Shown here piece by piece: positions 6,760 through 14,211 of a DNA stretch of 32,964 nt (the stretch's first letter is position 1; each line of letters opens with the position of its first letter). This DNA is from Thermoguttaceae bacterium. GTDB taxonomy: Bacteria; Planctomycetota; Planctomycetia; Pirellulales; Thermoguttaceae. The notes beneath the pieces were generated by a model. The model worked only from the letters and a program-made list of their open reading frames with translations. It ran no database searches and was not told where the DNA came from. The position numbers were made by a program, and so were the translations under genes. The stretch is from contig JAQVKF010000020.1 of assembly GCA_028694795.1 (NCBI GenBank), forward strand, positions 1 through 32,964. Direction: 5' to 3'.

Positions 6760-9357
6760 TTGAATTCCATCTCTGCAAATCAAAATACGGTCGCACGAGC
6801 TGTGCTACACGCTCTCGCGGCAAGGGTTGGCGACGACTGTTTCGCTCGGTGGTTCGGCGCGAAAGTGGTGTTGTCGTGGAATGCCGGCGAGCTAACCGTG
6901 CGATCGCTCTCTCGATTTGCTTCCGACATGATCCGTAGACGATTTCATAGCGATTTGCTCATTGTCGGGCAACAGGTGACTGGTGACCTTCCACGTCTCG
7001 TTTTTACATCCCCCCCCAAAAAAACTCCACAAACGACCGAGGAAATTGTAGACGCGATTGTAGCAACAGATCCCGCAACACACGTAAAATGCGCTGATTT
7101 TACGGCTAGTGCCAATTCGGTAGAACGCGTGTTGCATCCCGCAGAGTCGGCGATACCGGCTTCCGCGAATCGTGCCGATTTTACGGAAGAAATTCATGCC
7201 GTAAATGTCGCTGATTTAATAGATAGTAACGATTCCGCCGAAAAAATAAGTGTTTCCGGGCGTTCGCCTTCCGAGGCACTCGCCGCAGGCTTGGATACCA
7301 CAGCAGAGCGAAGGGCATTGGACGAAGCTGCGGTAATGGTTGGTGAAATCGCGCCCGACGAAATGTCTAGGTGCGGGCGTAGAATCAGTCGGAAGAAGGA
7401 AGCCGTCGTTCGAAAGCAGTCGGTTCAGATCAAACGGGTTTCTCCCAAGAAAACGGTTTCCGAGCGAGCGACGGCTCATTCGCACCCAAACGATTCCCCG
7501 TCGAAAAAAAGAATCAAATCTTCCAAACGTCGTAAACCGGTGATATCGGAAAAACCGGTGATACAGGTCGAAGCGGTGGTAGTGGACGAGGCAAGAAGTA
7601 ACGATTCGAGAGATGCGGTTGCGAAAAAGGCGGCTGCCTCCAAGAGGACCACCGTTTCTAAAAAGACCACGCGAAAAGCGGTCAAGAAGTCCGTGCGAAC
7701 CACCAAAGCGTCGGTCACGAAAACAGCGAAAAAAGCCGTGCGAAAAGTCATAACGCCACTGTTCCGCTCCCAAACGGTATCCGAACTCCCGAAGGCAAAC
7801 GAGAGTGGGGTGATATGCACGCGACCGTCCATCTCGATGGAGGCGGCGTCCCCAATGGAGACGGCGGGAAAATATTCCGTAGAACGAGAAGTGTCTGATT
7901 CGGTGACGGTCGAAAGCAAGCCGGTTGCCGAGGACAATCGGGCTAAATTACCGAGACGCAAGTCGCATTCTCGAACGGTTTCCAAATCACGACCGCTCTT
8001 CACCGAAATGTCGGACGCCCCGAAGATTTCCAATCATATGGAAAACTCAAACAAAATCAACGGACAGCCCACGAAACCGGTTTTACTCCATCTGGCAACG
8101 AAAAGCGAACACTCCCAACCGCAACCAGCGGACAGGATGCCGCTCTCCGCACGGACTGTGTCGCCAACGGAGGGAACTGTGTCGCCGACGGAAGAGACCA
8201 CGGCGGTTGTGTCATCCTCCACGTTGAGTATTTCCTCAGCTAGGAACGTTTCCACATCGAGCGTGTCGGAATCGAGTTCAGCGGTGGAGGAGGCTTTGAG
8301 TGGAAATAGTTACACGCTGTCAACGTTCCAATGGAGCGATCACAACGGCATCGCAAGAGAGACCTCACGCACAATCATCGAATATCCCGGTCAGTACTCA
8401 CCCTGTTTGTTTTACGGAACGACGGGGGTGGGGAAGACACATTTGGTACGAGCGTTGCTGAACGAGCACAAGCGTCGTCATCCGCGTGGAACCTCGATTT
8501 ACATGACATCTGAACAGTTTACAAGTGATTATGTCGCGGCGGCCAGCGGCGGCGGCTTCCCCAGTTTTCGACGACGATACCGAAGTTGCGATCTCTTCGT
8601 GTTGGAAGATTTACAGTTTTTCCTTGATGGTAAAACGTCTACCCAAGTGGAACTTTACCATACGGTGGACACACTACTTCAATCACAGAAACAGGTATTA
8701 TTCACAGCGGATCGTCCGATTCCGGAGATGCAGCAGCTTGATTCGCGGCTCCTGGCGCGAATTCAAGGCGGTATGGTCTGTTTGCTTTCGATGCCCGGTT
8801 ACGCGACACGATTGGAGATATTGCGGCAGCGAAATCGTCAACAGGCGGGACGGCGTGGCGGCGGCACGTTGTGGGCGGATTCCGTGTTGCAGCGGATCGC
8901 CGCTCGTGTCACAACGCAAGTTCGAGAGCTGTTCGGTGCTCTCAATCGCTTGGAAGCATTCCAACGTGTCAGTGGTCGGCCGCTTACGGATCACGAGATT
9001 GACGAGGCGTTGGACGAATTGGTTCAGGAAAATAGCCGTGCGATTCGATTGGCCGATGTGGCACATGCCGTCTGCGCGACATTCGGCTTGGAGGATTCTG
9101 GATTGCAATCCGATTCCCGCGTTAAACGTTTTTCCGAACCGCGAATGTTGGCAATGTGGCTGGCTCGTAAATACACGCGAGCGGCACTGACGGAAATTGG
9201 CGCGTTTTTCGGCGGGCGTAAGCATTCAACCGTGATCTCCGCTCAAAAACGTGTTGAAAATTGGATCGAAGATGGTCAGACGCTCTCTTTTTCGGATACT
9301 CCACTCCGTGTCGAAGAGGCGATTCGACGTGTTGAGGAGTGTTTGCGTGCGTCGTGA
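6760..9357 (+). CDS. dnaA: Chromosomal replication initiator DnaA with giant, partly histone-H1-like domain II
   Basis: This 865-residue ATPase should bind DnaA boxes, melt the origin and load the helicase; typical DnaA is 440-520 residues. All four domains are visible. Domain I is about residues 1-85, with a CFARWF motif. A linker of about 440 residues follows. The AAA+ domain has Walker A GTTGVGKT (553-560) and a Walker-B-like LFVLEDLQFF from 612. Domain IV ends with the signature GGRKHSTV (818-825); the usual Asp/Asn before His is Lys here. The linker has basic clusters at about 207-265 and a Lys/Ala/Thr/Val/Arg tract at about 288-330 with repeated Lys-Lys and Thr-Lys pairs, like histone H1/HC1 tails. 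The start is a TTG preceded by AGGGGTGA; no in-frame ATG fits. No dnaN is adjacent. Confidence 0.9.
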   Translation: MNSISANQNTVARAVLHALAARVGDDCFARWFGAKVVLSWNAGELTVRSLSRFASDMIRRRFHSDLLIVGQQVTGDLPRLVFTSPPKKTPQTTEEIVDAIVATDPATHVKCADFTASANSVERVLHPAESAIPASANRADFTEEIHAVNVADLIDSNDSAEKISVSGRSPSEALAAGLDTTAERRALDEAAVMVGEIAPDEMSRCGRRISRKKEAVVRKQSVQIKRVSPKKTVSERATAHSHPNDSPSKKRIKSSKRRKPVISEKPVIQVEAVVVDEARSNDSRDAVAKKAAASKRTTVSKKTTRKAVKKSVRTTKASVTKTAKKAVRKVITPLFRSQTVSELPKANESGVICTRPSISMEAASPMETAGKYSVEREVSDSVTVESKPVAEDNRAKLPRRKSHSRTVSKSRPLFTEMSDAPKISNHMENSNKINGQPTKPVLLHLATKSEHSQPQPADRMPLSARTVSPTEGTVSPTEETTAVVSSSTLSISSARNVSTSSVSESSSAVEEALSGNSYTLSTFQWSDHNGIARETSRTIIEYPGQYSPCLFYGTTGVGKTHLVRALLNEHKRRHPRGTSIYMTSEQFTSDYVAAASGGGFPSFRRRYRSCDLFVLEDLQFFLDGKTSTQVELYHTVDTLLQSQKQVLFTADRPIPEMQQLDSRLLARIQGGMVCLLSMPGYATRLEILRQRNRQQAGRRGGGTLWADSVLQRIAARVTTQVRELFGALNRLEAFQRVSGRPLTDHEIDEALDELVQENSRAIRLADVAHAVCATFGLEDSGLQSDSRVKRFSEPRMLAMWLARKYTRAALTEIGAFFGGRKHSTVISAQKRVENWIEDGQTLSFSDTPLRVEEAIRRVEECLRAS

Positions 9358-9369
9358 GCCGACGTGTTT

Positions 9370-9378
9370 TTATCCACA
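9370..9378 (+). promoter_or_regulatory. Consensus DnaA box TTATCCACA
   Basis: An exact match to the 9-mer TTATCCACA lies 12 bases after the dnaA stop codon. It is the only exact match I found in the dnaA neighbourhood. It could be an autoregulatory or titration site, or chance. Confidence 0.45.
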
Positions 9379-9423
9379 CTGGTTTTTACGTCTCTCCTGC
9401 CCCGCTGCGCGGACAATCAGGTT

Positions 9424-9470
9424 GGTGTGGTCCATCCGTAAGCCGAGGCCTGGAACGAATGGGCCACACC
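9424..9470. terminator. Hairpin between convergent dnaA and the glnB remnant
   Basis: GGTGTGGTCC at 9424-9433 pairs with GGGCCACACC at 9461-9470, ten pairs with one G-U, around a 27-base loop. A T-rich tail (TTATACTTTTTA) follows on the plus strand after a few bases. It lies between the 3' ends of dnaA and the degraded glnB, where a terminator is expected. The long loop makes it less than ideal. Confidence 0.5.
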
Positions 9471-9509
9471 GGCAGGTTATACTTTTTACCTGACGGTGAT
9501 ACAACCAAT

Positions 9510-9887
9510 TTACACAACGCATTTGCAGGTAAAGAACATCACTGCCGTGTTACCAATCGCCTCCGGACCACGTTCACCTGTACGAATCCGAATACAATCG
9601 GCCAGATCCATCACGAAAATCTTGCCATCGCCAATATGTTCCGTACGAGCGGCTTGGATGATCGTGTCAATCGTGCGTCTAGGATAGTCGTCGTTGAGCA
9701 ATCTCTAATCGTACTTTTTTCAGTAGCGTCACCTCCAATTTGACGCCACGATACGATTCGTTGTATCCCATCCGATGACCACATTCTAAGGCATTGACCA
9801 CCGACATTTTGGCGATCAATTCCCGTTGCAACGCTTGCTTGACATCATTGAGTATCTCCGGCGAATATACGCTATGACCAGTTTCAT
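9510..9887 (-). pseudogene. P-II nitrogen regulatory protein gene (glnB/glnK), broken by two frameshifts
   Basis: Piecing three frames together restores a near-complete P-II protein of about 126 residues. The first frame gives MKLVIAYIR from the ATG at 9887. The second gives PEILNDVKQAL, the MSVVNALECGH segment and the T-loop GYNESYRGVKLEV, including the Tyr that is uridylylated in GlnB. The third gives DDYPRRTIDTIIQAAR, HIGDGKIFV and RIRTGERGPEAIG before the stop. One base appears lost near 9860 (Arg-Pro codons) and two near 9697-9699; the net shift is zero but the middle third is out of frame and meets a stop. An AGGAA ribosome site remains 8-9 bases upstream. P-II proteins sense 2-oxoglutarate, ATP and ADP and control AmtB and glutamine synthetase. 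It sits downstream of the amt remnant, as in intact amt-glnK operons. Confidence 0.85.
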
Positions 9888-9998
9888 TTCTAAGTTCCTA
9901 TTGGTACGATTTTGAACATTTCTCTTGGGTACACTGTCCGAAAGGTCTGTTGAACAAATCTCATCGAACAAATAGCATCGGACTTCGAAAAATTCTCT

Positions 9999-10523
9999 TC
10001 ACACAGTGGTCCAGGTATCGAAGTTCGGATAAGCCGACATGCCATGTTCTCCAATATCGAGCCCTCGCAATTCTTTCGCTCGTGAAACTCGCAACCCTAT
10101 AGTATATTTGAGCAGTGTGAACGGAATGAAACCGAGTCAGTCGCCCGAATAAACGCCAAGCCAGCACCCTCGCATTGAGTCATTAAAAGTTCCCAGCCGC
10201 CGCCATAAAATAATCCCGTTCCATCCATCGCGAATCATCCGATTGAAAGCATACCAAACAAACCGCATACCCCGTGAACACTCACCGATCCCACCGGATC
10301 GTCGATTTTGAGCACACGATCGATGAAAATAATGGAACCAATCACCAGTCCCCCAGCAATCGCTCCGATGACCACGGCACTTAGCGGGGGCGACAATATC
10401 ACAGCCCGCCGTGATGTCCGCCAAGCCAGCTAAAATACCGTTAAGTGGCATGGTGGCATCCGATTTACCGAAAATCACCCACGAAATCCCCACGGCGGAA
10501 ACCGCTCCTGCCGTTGCCGGACC
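9999..10523 (-). pseudogene. Ammonium transporter (Amt/AmtB) gene remnant, C-terminal half only
   Basis: Homology begins abruptly at about 10523, just after an in-frame TGA, with GPATAGAVSAVGISWVIFGK. It continues through LNGILAGL and DITAGCD, then shifts frame near 10386-10391, where a C-run seems one base too long. SAVVIGAIAGGLVIG and DDPVGSVSVHGVCG follow; that His corresponds to the second of the Amt twin histidines. A TGA at 10235-10237 interrupts where Leu is expected before the FAMDGTGLFYGGGWELL segment. A further shift near 10130-10143 leads into LLKYTIGLRVS, GLDIGEHGMSAYP and the stop. The N-terminal half, with the first pore His, is missing. With three lesions plus truncation it cannot make a transporter. 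Confidence 0.85.
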
Positions 10524-10800
10524 TCAGGATTCTCCTTTTCTCAGGATCAATCACCACAAAGCATACAGCGCACAAAATTGCCATCGCACGGTGGGAACAT
10601 TGGATATTTTTGCCGAAAAAGAATTCGCCACGTGCGAAAGAGAATATGGATTCCCTTTTGAAGATAAAAACGTTATAACGGATAAAGGGGCGGGATTTCG
10701 CGACTTGTTTGGATTGACGCAAGTCAATTGACAATCGCAAGTCGGTTGGCAATTGACTATCACGATCATATTCTATTGATTGATAAACGAAAGGGTTCTC
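10524..10800. other. Spacer between amt remnant and M42 peptidase, with repeated motifs
   Basis: No trace of the missing amt N-terminus was seen here. Just upstream of the peptidase gene, CGCAAGTC occurs at 10718-10725 and 10736-10743, and CAATTGAC at 10725-10732 and 10750-10757. GTCAATTGAC at 10723-10732 is a perfect palindrome. The arrangement suggests a regulator-binding region or a local duplication. Confidence 0.5.
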
Positions 10801-11874
10801 ATGGAAGCGAATGCGAAAAAATTTCTGGAAGAGATGCTGACGACACCGTCGCCGTCGGGATACGAACAGCCCGTACAGCAAGTGGTCCGAAGCTATGCGG
10901 CTCCGTTCGCCGATTCGGTACATACTGACCTCCACGGCAATGTGATTTGCGCAAAAAATCCAACCGCGAAACGGCGAATCATGCTCTCCGGACATTGCGA
11001 TCAGATTGGTTTAATCGTGCAGTATATTGATGCGGACGGCTTCATTTTCGTCCAACCGATTGGCGGCTGGGACGTGATGATGCTGCCCGGTCAGCGAATG
11101 GTCGTGTGGACCGACGCGGGGGCCATTCCAGCCGTCATTGGACGCAAACCGATCCATCTGCTCTCGGTTGAAGAACGAAAATCGGTACCGAAAATGGAAG
11201 ACCTTTGGCTTGATATCGGTGCGACGAATAAGGAAGAAGCCGAGAAACTCGTGCGAATCGGCGATTGTGTGACGCTCGAATTGGAAATGCGATATCTTCC
11301 GAACAGCCGCGTCGTCTCACCCGGACTCGACGACAAAGTCGGAACATGGACTGTGGTAGAAACGCTGCGGCGGGTCGATAGCCAAAAATTGACCGCAAAC
11401 GGGTGGGGCGTTTTCGCCGTATCAAGCGTCCAGGAGGAGATCGGATTGCGTGGCGCGAAGACCAGCGCATTCGGTATTGATCCTGAGGTCGGTATCGCGG
11501 TTGATGTGACTTTCAGCACCGATTTCCCGACCAGCGAAAAGAAAAAAATCGGCGATATCAAAATCGGCTGCGGCCCGGTCGTGGCTCGTGGACCGAATCT
11601 CAATCCGCGCGTCGTCGCCGGATTGCTCACAGCGGCTCAATCGGACACCCACCCAATTCCCGTCCAAATCGAAGCGATTGGTCGCGGTACGGGAACCGAC
11701 GCGAACGCCATTCAGGTGAATCGCGCGGGGGTCGCCGCCGGTCTGGTCAGCATTCCGAACCGATACATGCACAGCCCCGTGGAGCTTTGCTCACTGGAAG
11801 ACTTGGATCAAGCGGCTGAACTGCTCGCTCGATTCATCGAATCGCTGAACGCAACGAGCGACCTCACACCGTAG
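10801..11874 (+). CDS. M42 family metallopeptidase (glutamyl aminopeptidase/TET-like)
   Basis: This 357-residue cytoplasmic protein belongs to the dinuclear-metal aminopeptidases that form tetrahedral particles and trim peptides. Expected metal ligands and catalytic residues are all visible: His65 and Asp67 in SGHCDQIG, Asp177-Asp178 in PGLDDKVG, Glu212-Glu213 in QEEIGLRG, Asp235 in VDVTF and His324 in RYMHSPVE. Length matches the family. A longer frame could begin at a TTG at 10780, but the ATG at 10801 is preceded at the right distance by GAAAGGG and is preferred. The gene appears monocistronic. Specificity (Glu/Asp, Leu or Lys aminopeptidase) cannot be read from the sequence. FrvX- and YpdE-like names in databases refer to the same family. 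Confidence 0.9.
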   Translation: MEANAKKFLEEMLTTPSPSGYEQPVQQVVRSYAAPFADSVHTDLHGNVICAKNPTAKRRIMLSGHCDQIGLIVQYIDADGFIFVQPIGGWDVMMLPGQRMVVWTDAGAIPAVIGRKPIHLLSVEERKSVPKMEDLWLDIGATNKEEAEKLVRIGDCVTLELEMRYLPNSRVVSPGLDDKVGTWTVVETLRRVDSQKLTANGWGVFAVSSVQEEIGLRGAKTSAFGIDPEVGIAVDVTFSTDFPTSEKKKIGDIKIGCGPVVARGPNLNPRVVAGLLTAAQSDTHPIPVQIEAIGRGTGTDANAIQVNRAGVAAGLVSIPNRYMHSPVELCSLEDLDQAAELLARFIESLNATSDLTP

Positions 11875-12061
11875 CGGCGGTGTCGAATACCAATCATCGT
11901 TGAAAATTCGCGGTAACCTTTCCTATTGTCCATGCCCGCCATGTTGGTTTTCCTTGTGGCGGCGTGAACGGTTCCATCTTCCCCTTCCCCACTCACATTT
12001 TACATGGGATGATCCACCATTTGGGGGTTCACCATCGTGAGTAGAAGTGGAATATCTCCGG

Positions 12062-12505
12062 TTATTTGAATTTTTTAGCTTTTGCCTTGAGTGCTTCATA
12101 TTCCTTCTTTTGGTCAGGAGTGAGCACATTCATCACACGATCGTCACGCTCTTTTCTGAGAGCCTTGAGTTGAGCTTCCAACGTTTCGATCTGCTTAGCG
12201 TATTCATCTTGGATTTTATAGACTTCCGCCCGCTGCTGCTTGTTGATAATTAGCGAAAAATAGGTTGGCAATCGTCGAACGATGGATTTTGGCGTGGTTT
12301 TCTCGGCTGGGGCAACCTCCGACGCCGGCTTTTCAGACGCAGTTTCTGGGACGGCAGGGGTGGGGGTAGCTGGGGCTGGGGCGGCCGCAGGAGCCTCCAC
12401 GGCGGGAGCTGCCGGTGGTGTCGCCGCATCCTGTCCCAACGCAATCCCCGTCCAAAGCAAACCACCACAGATTCCACTCAACATATAGGCCAAACTTCGT
12501 CTCAT
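12062..12505 (-). CDS. Small exported protein with Pro/Ala linker and helical C-terminus
   Basis: The 147-residue product begins with Met-Arg-Arg and a hydrophobic stretch (about residues 5-24) that looks like a signal peptide, with cleavage likely near ALGQ/DA. A low-complexity Pro/Ala/Thr/Glu segment follows (about 26-75). The remaining 70 residues are a charged helix, with a YKIQDEYAKQIETLEAQL-like coiled coil and then VLTPDQKKEYEAL. The LTPDQ element resembles periplasmic Spy/CpxP-like LTxxQ proteins and is common in planctomycete secreted proteins. A strong GAGGAGG ribosome site lies 8 bases before the ATG. No enzymatic motif is present. A periplasmic chaperone-like or structural role is a guess from the fold type only. 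Confidence 0.75.
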   Translation of the reverse strand: MRRSLAYMLSGICGGLLWTGIALGQDAATPPAAPAVEAPAAAPAPATPTPAVPETASEKPASEVAPAEKTTPKSIVRRLPTYFSLIINKQQRAEVYKIQDEYAKQIETLEAQLKALRKERDDRVMNVLTPDQKKEYEALKAKAKKFK

Positions 12506-13126
12506 GAACGTTTCCTCCTCAAAAAATGCAACCGTAATAAATCTTCACTATGATAAACATTTTGTCCCGTATGAAACAAGAGGGTTCACCGCACTATCCT
12601 GAAATTTTCGATTATTCTCGACCGAATTTCGATCCCAATGGGTGATGATGAGAACCAACTCAAACGATTTCTCAACGAAAGGGATGGATACCCCAAAAAA
12701 TCTATCGAACACGTACCAAAATTTTCACCCTCTCCACGGGCTTGGAACCTTGGACAATTCTCAGCCGGGTTGGGTACCCATCAAGAAGAAAAAGTGGTAG
12801 AATGAAGGCCACCGTGAAGATGGGATGCCGCATACCGTGCCGTTCCCGTCAGAGGGTTACCAAAATACGCCTCCACAAGGGAAATTCGTTTTCCGTGGTG
12901 AATTTGTTTTAGACCGCGTCAACTTCCGACTATGTGTCTATGATTGGAAACGGGACGGACGGCTGACGTGTTTGAACATTTTCAAGTGGGTATCAAGCAA
13001 CGCCTGCGACTTTTGTACGAAAGACCATTGTGCGAAAAATCGCGGACGTTATATAACAAAACATGAAACAAATGTATAAAAGATTTCAGCATTCATAAGC
13101 CTCTATTTGGAAATGGAATCAGTGAG
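12506..13126. other. Gene-free spacer between divergent small exported protein and pheS
   Basis: This 620-bp divergent intergenic region should contain promoters for both flanking genes. A small plus-strand frame at 12825-13079 has no recognisable protein and no ribosome site; it is not called. Candidate AT-rich -10-like hexamers (TATAAC near 13053 and TATAAA near 13075) lie before pheS, but no matching -35 is convincing. No T-box or tRNA-like element was seen. Confidence 0.4.
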
Positions 13127-14149
13127 ATGGATACCATTCGACAACAGTTTGTCGCTGATCTCGCGGCAGCCGATGGAAACGCGAAAGCGGTAGAAGATTT
13201 ACGTGTCAAATATTTTGGGCGTAAAGGTACAATCACTCAATTGGCAAAGAATACCGACTTTTCTAAATTTTCTAGCGAAGAACGAAAATCGTTTGGTATC
13301 CGCTTGAATGAATTGAAAACGTTTGCGGAAGAAGCGATTCGTTCGGCACAGGAATCCGCCAAAGCGGCGTCCGCGGCGAAACCGAAGGCGAAAATTGATC
13401 TCACACTGCCTGGGGCCGACCATCGACTGGGCTCAATGCACCCAATCTCGCTCGTGCAGATTGAATTGGAAGAGATTTTCCAGGGCATGGGATTCCGCGT
13501 ATTGACCGGTTATGAAATCGAAACGGAATTCAACAATTTCACTGGACTGAATATTCCTGAAGATCATCCAGCACGTGAAATGCAAGACACTTACTGGTTG
13601 AAAAACGGGATGTTATTACGAACGCATACGTCGCCCAACCAAGTGCGGGCGATGAGGAAATTCGGTGCGCCGGTCCGAGCGATTTTCCCCGGTCGCTGTT
13701 TCCGAAATGAAGCGACCGATGCCTGTCATGAAACAACGTTTTATCAGTGCGAAGGATTGATGGTCGATCGGAATATCTCTGTGGCAAACCTGATCGCCGT
13801 AATGCGTGAGTTGCTATGCGAAGTCTTCCGACGTGAAGTAACCGTACGTTTGCGACCTGGCTTTTTCCCATTCGTTGAACCAGGTTTTGAATTGGATGTA
13901 CAATGTCTCATCTGTGGCGGTAAGGGCTGTCCGACCTGTAAACAGAGCGGTTGGTTGGAATTGATGCCGTGCGGTTTGATCCATCCTCGCGTTCTGGAAA
14001 TGAGCGGTATTGATTCAAAGGAATTTTCCGGCTTCGCGTTTGGTGTCGGTCTGACCCGTTTGGCGATGATGAAATACGGCATTCCCGATATTCGATTGCT
14101 GTTGGGCGGCGATATTCGCTTCTTTGAACAGTTCGCGGCCACGGTTTAG
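13127..14149 (+). CDS. pheS: Phenylalanyl-tRNA synthetase alpha subunit
   Basis: PheS forms the catalytic half of the (alpha-beta)2 enzyme that charges tRNA-Phe. The 340-residue protein has an N-terminal coiled-coil arm (about 1-90) with the FGRKG motif. The class II catalytic core follows: motif 1 region around LGSMHP, motif 2 FRNEATDACHETTFYQCEG, and motif 3 near GFAFGVGLTRLAMMKYGIPDIR. Cys260, Cys263, Cys268 and Cys271 form a CxxCxGxGCxxC cluster that probably binds zinc, an insertion known in many bacterial PheS proteins. Length is typical. It is the first gene of a plus-strand run; pheT follows after 62 bp. Confidence 0.97.
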   Translation: MDTIRQQFVADLAAADGNAKAVEDLRVKYFGRKGTITQLAKNTDFSKFSSEERKSFGIRLNELKTFAEEAIRSAQESAKAASAAKPKAKIDLTLPGADHRLGSMHPISLVQIELEEIFQGMGFRVLTGYEIETEFNNFTGLNIPEDHPAREMQDTYWLKNGMLLRTHTSPNQVRAMRKFGAPVRAIFPGRCFRNEATDACHETTFYQCEGLMVDRNISVANLIAVMRELLCEVFRREVTVRLRPGFFPFVEPGFELDVQCLICGGKGCPTCKQSGWLELMPCGLIHPRVLEMSGIDSKEFSGFAFGVGLTRLAMMKYGIPDIRLLLGGDIRFFEQFAATV

Positions 14150-14211
14150 GAATTTTTGAGACCCATACGAAACGATTGCCAAAAGTTGCAACATACACGG
14201 AATAAGCGATT

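Noticed and set aside
6208-6783. 191-residue minus-strand open frame upstream of dnaA
   Set aside because: No ribosome site, no recognisable fold, composition typical of a chance frame, and it overlaps the dnaA start.
7216-8033. Long minus-strand frames opposite the dnaA linker
   Set aside because: They mirror the repetitive basic codons of the linker; the plus frame joins recognisable DnaA domains at both ends.
10137-10493. A 118-residue novel protein on the minus strand
   Set aside because: Its first half is an in-frame Amt fragment and the rest is out-of-frame Amt sequence, so it is part of the amt pseudogene.
11091-11630. 179-residue minus-strand frame
   Set aside because: Complementary shadow of the M42 peptidase gene, which has all its active-site residues.
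12825-13079. 84-residue frame before pheS, with several Phe codons (a possible attenuator leader peptide)
   Set aside because: Phe codons are scattered rather than clustered, no ribosome site precedes it, and no terminator/antiterminator pair follows.
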